In this document: positions 1 to 7,029 of the stretch, in pieces | Layout of the letters: each line of letters begins with the position of its first letter | How positions within the stretch are numbered: position 1 is the first letter of the stretch | NCBI RefSeq assembly: GCF_001931685.1 | Contig: NZ_MOOY01000003.1 | Location: 288,419 to 352,418 of the forward strand | Length of the DNA: 64,000 bases | DNA from: Pararhizobium arenae | Lineage (GTDB): Bacteria; Pseudomonadota; Alphaproteobacteria; Rhizobiales; Rhizobiaceae | Direction of reading: 5' to 3' | Program-made: the position numbers and the translations under genes | Notes under the pieces: model-generated | Database searches by the model: none | The model's input: only the letters and a program-made list of their open reading frames with translations | Told to the model about the DNA's origin: nothing

Positions 1-64
1 TGCATTCCTGTCACAAAGGACTACCTTTCTCCTATGTTCAACGTAATGAAAGGAAGGTGATCCA

Positions 65-139
65 ATGTCTAATGAGATTTCGGCTCTCGTGGCTGGCATG
101 GAAATCGTGTTGAGCGAAACGAGGCAGCCCTCGTTCTGA
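65..139 (+). CDS. Small ORF, 24 codons, function unknown
   Basis: A short reading frame starts with ATG and encodes a 24-residue peptide beginning MSNEISALVAG and ending TRQPSF. It is preceded by a strong ribosome binding site (AGGAAGGTGA) 4-5 bases before the ATG, which is better than many genes in this window have. A GC-rich hairpin and then a rho-independent terminator (200-226) follow, so it could be an independent short transcript or the end of a transcript entering from the left. No domain is recognisable. It could also be a leader peptide, although no downstream gene on this strand follows before the terminator. Confidence 0.45.
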   Translation: MSNEISALVAGMEIVLSETRQPSF

Positions 140-199
140 TCCCCGCCTTCCTTCGGGTGGCGTCAGCTGTCCGGGTCTGTCACAGGCCAAAACTCATGG

Positions 200-226
200 A
201 AAGGGTCGCCTCGCGCGACCCTTTTT
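200..226 (+). terminator. Rho-independent terminator
   Basis: A perfect 10-bp stem (AAAGGGTCGC with GCGACCCTTT) and a 5-base loop are followed by a short T run on the plus strand. It would end the transcript carrying the small ORF at 65-139 and faces the convergent gene ending at 246. Confidence 0.75.
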
Positions 227-245
227 ACGTTTCGGGGAGCAAGCC

Positions 246-983
246 TCAAATTCCCACCCTTCCGATCGCCGGTATCTTCAGCCCCGGCCGGGCCACGTCG
301 ATCCCCGCCACCAGCCCCATGAAATGTACCTCGAAGCCGCTGCGCAGGCCCATCGAGACGCCCAGCAGCCCGTAGAGCGTCGCGTGCAGGTCGCGCGCGT
401 CGGCATCGATGTGAAACAGCTTGCCCTCCGGCAGGTAGTCGCGCCCCACCGCATCCGGCGGCAGCACCGCGTCGAGTTCCGGCACGGAGCGCAGCACATG
501 TGCGACGAAGGTGTTGGAGTTCGGGCCGGGCCAGATGCGATAGGCGCCCGGCGTGGCATAGGGGTAGGACTGGATCGCCTGCTCGACCTTCGGGATCAGC
601 CGGCTTGCCGCATCGCCCTTGATGCTCACCACCATATGCGGCGTGTTCGAATACCAGCGGGCATCGGCCGGATAGCCGTTGCGGCGGATGGGCGATCCCC
701 AGCCAACCTTGTCGTAGCGATTGTAGGTGGTATCGCCCGCCGCCTTGGTGACGATCCAGGAATGGCTCGCGACTGCGCCCTTCATGCCGCCGGTTGCGGC
801 GGAAAAGACGTAGATCGCCGCTTCCTGGTTCGCGTCGGCCTTCGGAAGGATGCCGGCGGACGACCAGTCCGCTTCCCGCCAACTGCCCGGCCTTTCCTTG
901 ACATACCACCAGCCGGCAGAGGCAAGCGCCGGCAACAGGTAGACGATGAGAATGGCAAGCAGCAGGCGTTTGATGAATGTCAT
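246..983 (-). CDS. DUF3750 family protein
   Basis: The product is about 245 residues, starting at ATG 983 with a hydrophobic N-terminal segment (MTFIKRLLLAILIVYLLPAL) that is either a signal anchor or an uncleaved signal peptide. The rest resembles the DUF3750 family. That family has no known reaction; conserved stretches visible here include SHSWIVTK, the segment around GWGSPIRRNGYPADARWY, and YPGPNSNTF-like residues (IWPGPNSNTFVAH). A longer frame upstream is open but lacks this membrane start. The gene is divergent from the asparaginase gene at 1069, with about 85 bases between them. Confidence 0.82.
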   Translation of the reverse strand: MTFIKRLLLAILIVYLLPALASAGWWYVKERPGSWREADWSSAGILPKADANQEAAIYVFSAATGGMKGAVASHSWIVTKAAGDTTYNRYDKVGWGSPIRRNGYPADARWYSNTPHMVVSIKGDAASRLIPKVEQAIQSYPYATPGAYRIWPGPNSNTFVAHVLRSVPELDAVLPPDAVGRDYLPEGKLFHIDADARDLHATLYGLLGVSMGLRSGFEVHFMGLVAGIDVARPGLKIPAIGRVGI

Positions 984-1068
984 GAGCAAGTCCGTGAAAA
1001 GACAATGTTGGACGGATGGCAATCGTGGGATATGACGCATTCGAACTTGGAATTTTTGAGGGCAAAGC

Positions 1069-2073
1069 ATGTCGAACCCCGTAACTGTCGAAGTCACTCG
1101 CGGCGCGCTGGTGGAAAGCCGCCATCGCGGCATGGTCATTGCGGTCGATGGCGACGGCAAGACCGTGTTTTCGCTGGGTGATGTCGAGGCAAACGTCTTC
1201 CCGCGCTCGGCCTGCAAGGTCATGCAGGCGTTGCCGCTGATGGAAACGGGCGCCGCCGATGCCTATGGCTTCGGCGCGAAGGAGCTGGCGCTCGCCTGTT
1301 CCTCGCACAATGGCGAACCCGAACACGTCGCCCTAGCCGCAAAAATGCTCGCCGCTGCCGGCCGGGATGTCGAGACGCTGGAGTGCGGAGCGCACTGGTC
1401 CTCCAGCCAGAAGACGCTGATCGATCAGGCTCGCAGCCTTGATCGGCCGACCGCGCTGCACAACAACTGCTCGGGAAAACATGCCGGTTTCGTCTGTGCC
1501 GTCTGCCACGATGGCGGCGATCCGAAGGGCTACGTCACCTACGGCCACCCGCTGCAGCGCGATATCCGCGGCACCATGGAGGCGCTGACCGGGGGTGTTC
1601 TCGGGCACGACAATTGCGGCACCGACGGCTGCTCGATCCCGACCTATGCCGTGCCGCTCAAGGGGCTCGCCCATGGTTTTGCACGGATGGCGACGGGTGC
1701 CGGCCTTGAGCCGCAGCGCGCCCGTGCTTCGAAGCGCCTGATCGAAGCCTGCATGGCCGAGCCATTTTATGTTGCCGGCACCGGCCGCGCCTGCACCAGG
1801 CTCATGCAGCTTGCTCCGGGCCGCATCTTCGCCAAGACCGGGGCCGAAGGCGTATTCTGCGCGGCGATCCCGGAAAAGGGCATCGGCATCGCGCTCAAAT
1901 GCGAGGACGGCACCACCCGTGCCGCCGAAGCCATGGTCGCCGCCACGCTCGCCCGCTTCTTCAAGGACGAGCCCGACCTTCACGCCTCACTGCGCGGCAT
2001 GGCCGATCATGCCATGCACAACTGGAACGGCCTGTTCGTCGGCGATATCAGGGTAACGGACGCCTTCGCCTGA
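1069..2073 (+). CDS. L-asparaginase, Rhizobium etli type (class 3)
   Basis: The 334-residue protein belongs to the Asparaginase_II family (PF06089), whose studied members are the R. etli enzymes ReAIV and ReAV that hydrolyse L-asparagine to aspartate and ammonia. The expected active-site elements are present: the Ser47-x-x-Lys50 pair in PRSACK, Ser78/Ser79 in ACSSHNG, Cys134 and Lys137 in NNCSGKHAG, and Cys188 in NCGTDGCS, each one residue before the ReAV numbering. No signal peptide is seen, so it should be cytoplasmic. It likely serves asparagine catabolism for nitrogen. Family membership is secure; whether this is the inducible or the constitutive isozyme cannot be told. Confidence 0.93.
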   Translation: MSNPVTVEVTRGALVESRHRGMVIAVDGDGKTVFSLGDVEANVFPRSACKVMQALPLMETGAADAYGFGAKELALACSSHNGEPEHVALAAKMLAAAGRDVETLECGAHWSSSQKTLIDQARSLDRPTALHNNCSGKHAGFVCAVCHDGGDPKGYVTYGHPLQRDIRGTMEALTGGVLGHDNCGTDGCSIPTYAVPLKGLAHGFARMATGAGLEPQRARASKRLIEACMAEPFYVAGTGRACTRLMQLAPGRIFAKTGAEGVFCAAIPEKGIGIALKCEDGTTRAAEAMVAATLARFFKDEPDLHASLRGMADHAMHNWNGLFVGDIRVTDAFA

Positions 2074-2252
2074 ACGGCCGGGCCTGCGGGGCGGCCGGCT
2101 TCCGCATCGTGGTCGGTGACAAAGGTCCGCGGGAAGGGAAGGTCTCCCAGTTCGCGGGTGTCCATGCGGGCGATATCGGGATGATCGAGAAGATCGGCCG
2201 CCGGGACGGTGTCGTTCCGTACACTCTTCTGTCTTGAGAAAAACTTTAGCAT
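2007..2252 (-). CDS. Small hypothetical protein overlapping the asparaginase 3' end
   Basis: An 81-codon frame starts at ATG 2252 behind a GGGAA ribosome-binding-like sequence and is divergent from the LysR gene at 2346. The peptide begins MLKFFSRQKS, which is a typical basic amphipathic start. Its central part, HPDIARMDTRELGDLPFPR, looks like a real small protein rather than random antisense. The last 67 bases lie antisense to the asparaginase 3' end, which lowers confidence in the C-terminus. No function is known. The position suggests possible control by the neighbouring LysR protein. Confidence 0.45.
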   Translation of the reverse strand: MLKFFSRQKSVRNDTVPAADLLDHPDIARMDTRELGDLPFPRTFVTDHDAEAGRPAGPAVQAKASVTLISPTNRPFQLCMA

Positions 2253-2304
2253 CGGATCTGCTTCCCTGTTGTCAGGGTGCTATAATCGGCTTGTTCCAGC
2301 GCAT

Positions 2305-2347
2305 TCTCAATTGAGATTGCCGGCATTCTGATATAGTTTTTCTATAT
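2305..2347. promoter_or_regulatory. Inverted repeats in the divergent promoter region of the LysR gene
   Basis: Two dyads are visible. TCTCAATTGAGA is a perfect 12-bp palindrome at 2305-2316. ATATAG, five bases, then CTATAT spans 2331-2347 and overlaps the LysR start codon. LysR proteins normally bind such dyads between themselves and a divergent target, here the small ORF at 2007-2252. Confidence 0.45.
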
Positions 2348-3248
2348 GAAAAATTTGAATGTAATCCATCTGAACGGCCTTCGTGCCGTGGAGGTCGCAG
2401 GCCGGCTGGGCTCGCTGCAGGCCGCGGCCGATGAACTGGGCGTCACCATCGGCGCCGTCAGCCAGCAGATCATCAAGACGGAAAGGCAGCTCGGCCGCAC
2501 GCTGTTCACGCGCACCCCGCGCGGGCTTGTGGCTAGCGAGTTCGCGGACCGTTTCCTCCCGCGGCTTCAGGCCGGCTTCGAGATCCTCGATCAGGCGGTC
2601 GGGGCGGCCCGCAAGCGCGACGAAGGCATCCTCACCATCTCCGTCGCTCCGGTTTTCGCCGCCCGCTGGCTGGTGGCGCGGCTCGATCGTTTCGCCAGGC
2701 ATCACCCGGATATCCAGCTGCGCATCGATGCGACCACGAGGCTGGTCAGCATGGAAACCTCCGATGTCGATATCGGCATCCGCGTCGGGCGGGGCGACTG
2801 GCCGGGCGTGCATGCCGAGCTGCTGCTGGCGCAGGAGGTGTTTCCCGTCTGCTCTCCGGGCATGGCGCGCCAGTTGGCAAAGCCCGAGGACATCCTGAAT
2901 TTCCCCGCTGTCATCGACGGTCACTCGATGTTTTCCTGGGAGACCTGGTTTCGGGAAGCCGGGCTTTCCGGGCGCACCATGGGCGAACGCCATGTCTTCA
3001 ACGAAGCCTCGATCTGTCTCGACGCGGCCATTGCCGGGCAGGGGCCGATGCTTGCCTGGCAGACGCTGGCGGGCGACAGCCTCATCGAGGGGCGGCTCGT
3101 CGCTCCCTTCAAGATCAGGGCGCGCAGCGGCTTCGGCCATTATTTCGTGACCGCGCCCGATCGGCGCGAGACGGCAACGGTCAGGGCCTTCAAGGCCTGG
3201 GTGCGCGCCGAGATTGCCGAGAGCATGAAGCGTATCGACGCCCTCTGA
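2346..3248 (+). CDS. LysR-family transcriptional regulator (GcvA-like)
   Basis: The 300-residue protein has an N-terminal winged helix-turn-helix (about residues 8-67, including LQAAADELGVTIGAVSQQI) and a C-terminal LysR substrate-binding domain. The segment spacing (LNGLRAVEVAGRLGS, LFTRTPRGLV) is like the GcvA/AmpR branch. The ATG at 2346 sits inside the second half of a small inverted repeat, which fits autoregulation. The effector is unknown. Possible targets are the divergent small ORF, or genes elsewhere. It ends 127 bases before the RTX gene and shows no sign of co-transcription with it. Confidence 0.9.
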   Translation: MKNLNVIHLNGLRAVEVAGRLGSLQAAADELGVTIGAVSQQIIKTERQLGRTLFTRTPRGLVASEFADRFLPRLQAGFEILDQAVGAARKRDEGILTISVAPVFAARWLVARLDRFARHHPDIQLRIDATTRLVSMETSDVDIGIRVGRGDWPGVHAELLLAQEVFPVCSPGMARQLAKPEDILNFPAVIDGHSMFSWETWFREAGLSGRTMGERHVFNEASICLDAAIAGQGPMLAWQTLAGDSLIEGRLVAPFKIRARSGFGHYFVTAPDRRETATVRAFKAWVRAEIAESMKRIDAL

Positions 3249-3375
3249 GAAGCCTTGGCCTGGATAAAAAACGCGGCAGCATCAAGGTGTTCCATCCGGA
3301 ACTGCGCGGCTGCCGGCTTCCCGCCATAGTAAAGCCATGACGCGGCAGGCAGGCCGCAAAACCATGGAGGCGAAG

Positions 3376-5031
3376 ATGGCGACGTTCAATGGCGGCTGGG
3401 GCAAGGACCGGATGTACGGCAACAACAAGACCACCGACTGGGGCGGTCGCAACGACGATATGTTCGGACATGAAGACGATGACACGATGTACGGCATGCG
3501 CGGCAACGATCGCCTCTTCGGCGGTCAGGGTAACGACACGCTGGTCGGTGGCGAAGGCAACGACGACCTCTTCGGCGACGGCGGCAACGACACGCTGATC
3601 TATGAACGCGGCAACGACACGTTCAACGGCGGCTCCGGCACCGACACGCTGCAATTCCGCGAAATTCTCTTCGTGACCGGAAGTTTCGATTCGGTGTCGT
3701 CGGTCATCACCTTCGGCATGGGAAAGGGCATCGACTACAATGTTGCAAGCGGCGCGGTGCGCCATGTCGGCGGCGACAGCCTCGGCACGTTGTCCCTGAG
3801 CTCCGTCGAAAAGCTGACCTTCACCGCGCATAACGATATCGTCACCAACAACGGCGTCGGCCGTACGATCGAAACCTTCGGCGGCAGCGACAAGGTTCGC
3901 GGCGGCAGCGGCGCGGAAACCATCAAGCTCGGCGACGGCCAGGATTTCGTCGATGCGGGCCGTGGCAATGATACGCTGCTCGGCGGCGCGGGCACCGACG
4001 AAATCTCGTTTGCATCGTGGAACGATGCGGCCGTCCCGGCCGGTGGCTCCCTGTCGACGCTGATTTCGTTGCAGTCTCCCTTTGCCGGGCCCGGTCAGGC
4101 CAGCCTCGTTTCGAAGAACGCCCAGGGCGTCAGCACCGTCGTCGAAAAGGATGTTCTGTCCGGCTTCGAGAATGTGACGGGCACGACGTTCAACGACACC
4201 ATCACCGGCAGCGATGTCGCAAACCGGTTGGTCGGCGAAGAGGGCGACGACGTGCTGTCCGGCCGCGGCGGCAATGACACCCTGACCGGTGGCGCCGGCA
4301 ATGACCGCGTTGTCGGCGGCGCAGGGGCCGATGTCATGGCGGGCGGCGCGGGCAACGACACGCTCGATTATGCGACCTCCGCCGCCGGCGTGAATGTCAG
4401 CCTGCAAAACGGTCAGGCTTTCGGCGGCGATGCGCAGGGCGACAGCTTCTCCAGCTTCGAAAACATCACCGGTTCGGGTCTTGCCGACGAACTGAAGGGC
4501 AGCATCCGCGCCAACACCCTCAAGGGCGGGGCAGGCGGCGATACCATCGATGGCCTCTTCGGCAACGACACGATCGACGGTGGCTTGGGCCGGGACTTCC
4601 TCACCGGCGGCATGGGCAAGGACACGCTGACCGGCGGCGCCGGCAATGACGATTTCATCTTCAACGCCACGGCCGAGAGCCGGGGCAGCTCCACAGACCT
4701 GATCACGGATTTCCTGCGCGGCAGCGACCGCATCGACGTCTCGGCGATCGATGCCATCCTCGGCAATGCCGGAAACGACAATTTCACCGCGTTCAATCCG
4801 GTCTTCGTCCAGCCGCTGCCAGGCGACCCGCCGCCGCTCCCGGTCACCGCCGCCGCCGGCACGCTGGTCCTGACGGCCGACTTGTTTGACCGCAACGGCG
4901 ACGGCACCGACGAAAGTTTCCTGAATACGGTCTCAGGCCATGTCGATGCGGACAATCAGGCGGACTTCGTGTTCCAGGTGGTGACCTCCTTCGAAAGCGG
5001 CATCCTCACCGGCTCGGATTTCCTGCTGTAA
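3376..5031 (+). CDS. RTX (hemolysin-type calcium-binding) repeat protein, likely type I secreted
   Basis: I chose the start at 3376 because GGAGG lies five bases before this ATG; in-frame ATGs at 3337 and 3364 have nothing comparable. The 551-residue protein consists largely of GGxGxDxLx nonapeptides (for example GGQGNDTLV, GGAGNDRVV, GGAGNDTLD), which bind calcium in parallel beta rolls. The C-terminal part (DFIFNATAES through DLITDFLRGSDRIDVS) is like the serralysin C-terminal region. The protein ends GSDFLL, a typical uncleaved type I secretion signal end. No ABC exporter, membrane fusion protein or enzymatic domain is present nearby, so the role outside the cell (adhesion, biofilm matrix or other) is open. 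Confidence 0.88.
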   Translation: MATFNGGWGKDRMYGNNKTTDWGGRNDDMFGHEDDDTMYGMRGNDRLFGGQGNDTLVGGEGNDDLFGDGGNDTLIYERGNDTFNGGSGTDTLQFREILFVTGSFDSVSSVITFGMGKGIDYNVASGAVRHVGGDSLGTLSLSSVEKLTFTAHNDIVTNNGVGRTIETFGGSDKVRGGSGAETIKLGDGQDFVDAGRGNDTLLGGAGTDEISFASWNDAAVPAGGSLSTLISLQSPFAGPGQASLVSKNAQGVSTVVEKDVLSGFENVTGTTFNDTITGSDVANRLVGEEGDDVLSGRGGNDTLTGGAGNDRVVGGAGADVMAGGAGNDTLDYATSAAGVNVSLQNGQAFGGDAQGDSFSSFENITGSGLADELKGSIRANTLKGGAGGDTIDGLFGNDTIDGGLGRDFLTGGMGKDTLTGGAGNDDFIFNATAESRGSSTDLITDFLRGSDRIDVSAIDAILGNAGNDNFTAFNPVFVQPLPGDPPPLPVTAAAGTLVLTADLFDRNGDGTDESFLNTVSGHVDADNQADFVFQVVTSFESGILTGSDFLL

Positions 5032-5048
5032 CGGAAGTCGTCTTGCTT

Positions 5049-5086
5049 GATTTCGGCAGCCTCACGAAATGTCGCGGGCCGAAATC
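5049..5086 (+). terminator. Inverted repeat after the first RTX gene, possible terminator
   Basis: A 9-bp stem (GATTTCGGC and GCCGAAATC) with a 20-base loop lies 18 bases after the RTX stop codon. There is no T run, so it may be a transcript-end stabiliser rather than an intrinsic terminator. Confidence 0.35.
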
Positions 5087-5182
5087 TGCCGAGTATCCCA
5101 ATAATGGTCCTGTTCTCGGATCGATTGAAACGTAAACTGCAAATCAGACTGAATATTACGCAAAAATTTCAGGGAAGATATT

Positions 5183-6742
5183 ATGGGCGTTACGGTCAAC
5201 GGCAACGATAGTGCCAACGAAATCATTCAGGGAAACCGACCGCAGATCATCATAAACGCACGCGGCGGCAATGACGTTATTGTCCTCAATCTTGTCGGCA
5301 ATCTCGGCGGCGACAACTTCGTCGATGCCGGCAGCGGTGATGACGTGGTGGACAATCGTGTCGAAGGCGGAAACGAGATCCGTCTTGGCGCCAACAACGA
5401 TACCTATGTCGGGCAGGGCTTTGCCTTCACGACGGAAGGTTTCGATGTCGTCTTCGGCGGCACCGGCAATGACACTATGGCGGTTACCACCTTCAACAGC
5501 CGGTATTTCGGCGAGGGGGACAACGACACGTTCATCTCCGAAGGCTGGCAGAATGTTTTTGACGGCGGCTCGGGAACCGACACGCTGAGCTACGAGCTGC
5601 GCGACGAAAGCAATACGCTCGGCGGCACCGGCGTCGAGGTCGATCTTGCCCAGGGTTTCGCGATCACCGGCAACAATCGCTTCGAGGATTTCGTAAGCAT
5701 CGAAAATGCCACCGGAACCAACGTCCGCGACGAATTGTTCGGCTCGTCTGTCGCCAATGTTCTGAAAGGCCGGGATGGAAACGATCAGCTCGTCGGTCGC
5801 GCCGGCAACGACACGCTCGACGGTGGTGCGGGGGCCGACGAAATGGTCGGCGGCGCCGGCAACGATACGTACCTTGTCCAGAACGCGGGCGATATCGTCG
5901 ATGAGCTGAACGATGGCGGCAGCGGCATCGATACGGTCAAGTCTTCGATCAGCTTCAGTCTGGCGCAGAGTTCGCGCGTGGGCGGCGTGGTCGAGAAGCT
6001 GACCCTGGTCGGCACCGGCGCGATCAATGCCACCGGCAACAGCAGCGCCAACGTGCTGACCGGCAATTCCGCCGGCAACACGCTCGATGGCGCAACCGGC
6101 GCCGACACGATGATCGGCGGCGCCGGCAACGATACCTATGTCGTGCAGGACACCGGCGATATCGTCAACGAAACGGCCAGCGGCGGGGCGGGCACGGATA
6201 CTGTCAAATCCTCGATCAGCTTCAGCCTTGCGGCCAGCAGCAAGGTGATCGGCACCTTCGAGAAGCTGGTGCTGACCGGCACGTCCGCGATCAACGGCAC
6301 CGGCAATGGCAGCGCAAACGCGATGACAGGCAACAATGCCATCAACACGCTGAACGGCGCGGCTGGTGACGACCTGATCAATGGCGGACTGGGCAATGAC
6401 GTCCTGATCGGCGGTTCGGGCAAGGACAAGTTCATTTTCAAGACGACGCTCGGCGCCTCGACCAATGTCGACCGGATCACGGATTTCAACGTTGCCGACG
6501 ACACCATACAGATCGAAAACGCTGTTTTCACTGCCATCGGGGCGGCGGGCCCCTTGAGCGCCTCGAAGTTCGTCAAGAACACCACCGGTCTCGCTGGCGA
6601 CAACGACGACCGGATCATCTATGAGACCGATACCGGCAAGCTGTTCTACGACAGCAACGGCAAGGCGAGTGGCGGCTCCGTGCATTTCGCCACCATCGGC
6701 TCCAATCTTTCCGTCACCGCCTCGGATTTTCTGATCGTTTGA
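5183..6742 (+). CDS. Second RTX calcium-binding repeat protein, likely type I secreted
   Basis: The 519-residue protein starts at ATG 5183 after AGGGAAG. It has RTX nonapeptides in three blocks (around residues 185-240, 300-325 and 395-415), linked by longer beta-type repeats of the GNDTYxVxxxGDIVxE kind. Two such units are near-duplicates (DNA 5849-6115 and 6116-6382). The C-terminal region (DKFIFKTTLG, VDRITDFNVADDTIQIEN) is serralysin-like, and the last residues SDFLIV form a hydrophobic type I secretion end much like the upstream RTX protein. The two genes are 151 bases apart in the same direction and probably serve the same secretion system, encoded elsewhere. No enzymatic domain is recognised. 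Confidence 0.88.
   Translation: MGVTVNGNDSANEIIQGNRPQIIINARGGNDVIVLNLVGNLGGDNFVDAGSGDDVVDNRVEGGNEIRLGANNDTYVGQGFAFTTEGFDVVFGGTGNDTMAVTTFNSRYFGEGDNDTFISEGWQNVFDGGSGTDTLSYELRDESNTLGGTGVEVDLAQGFAITGNNRFEDFVSIENATGTNVRDELFGSSVANVLKGRDGNDQLVGRAGNDTLDGGAGADEMVGGAGNDTYLVQNAGDIVDELNDGGSGIDTVKSSISFSLAQSSRVGGVVEKLTLVGTGAINATGNSSANVLTGNSAGNTLDGATGADTMIGGAGNDTYVVQDTGDIVNETASGGAGTDTVKSSISFSLAASSKVIGTFEKLVLTGTSAINGTGNGSANAMTGNNAINTLNGAAGDDLINGGLGNDVLIGGSGKDKFIFKTTLGASTNVDRITDFNVADDTIQIENAVFTAIGAAGPLSASKFVKNTTGLAGDNDDRIIYETDTGKLFYDSNGKASGGSVHFATIGSNLSVTASDFLIV
5849..6382 (+). repeat. Internal tandem duplication in the second RTX gene (two 267-bp units)
   Basis: Both units begin with the same 15 bases (GGCGGCGCCGGCAAC) and encode GGAGNDTY followed by GDIV, a Gly-rich loop, then DTVKSSISFSLA. 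The period is exactly 89 codons, so the reading frame is kept. Confidence 0.7.
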
Positions 6743-7029
6743 GGCCGTGTTGGCGGGCCGGGTGCGGGCGCCGTGCGTCCCACCCGTTTACGCTGGCAAA
6801 GCGGTTCCTAATTTACATTTTTTTTCCACGTTGATGGTATCGGTTGGGCTGAGCGCTTCGCATCGGGTGCCCGCTTTGGTGGCGGGCGCTGTTCATGTGA
6901 AGCTGCAGGGTCCGTCACATGAGGTGACTTCCGCGGTCTGCCGCTGAGAAGGCCGTATCCCGGTTTGTGAGCTGGGAGCGCCGGTGCAACCTTGTCGGAG
7001 CAATCCGATCCATCTTCGTCGAGGCAGAT
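6743..7029. other. Intergenic stretch between RTX2 and the GGDEF gene
   Basis: It holds an A/T-rich patch (a run of eight T near 6819-6826) that may be the promoter or terminator zone, and several GC-rich imperfect hairpins. I see no convincing gene. A GTG-initiated extension of the downstream frame reaches 6967 but lacks a well-placed ribosome binding site. Confidence 0.4.

Noticed and set aside
3190-4407. Long open frame (405 codons) on the minus strand opposite the first RTX gene
   Set aside because: It mirrors the Gly-Gly-Asn-Asp codon repeats of the RTX gene in antisense (repeated Val/Ala patterns), with no ribosome binding site and no domain.
5156-6685. Open frame of 509 codons opposite the second RTX gene
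   Set aside because: Same antisense artefact of repetitive GC-rich codons; the plus-strand frame carries all recognised motifs.
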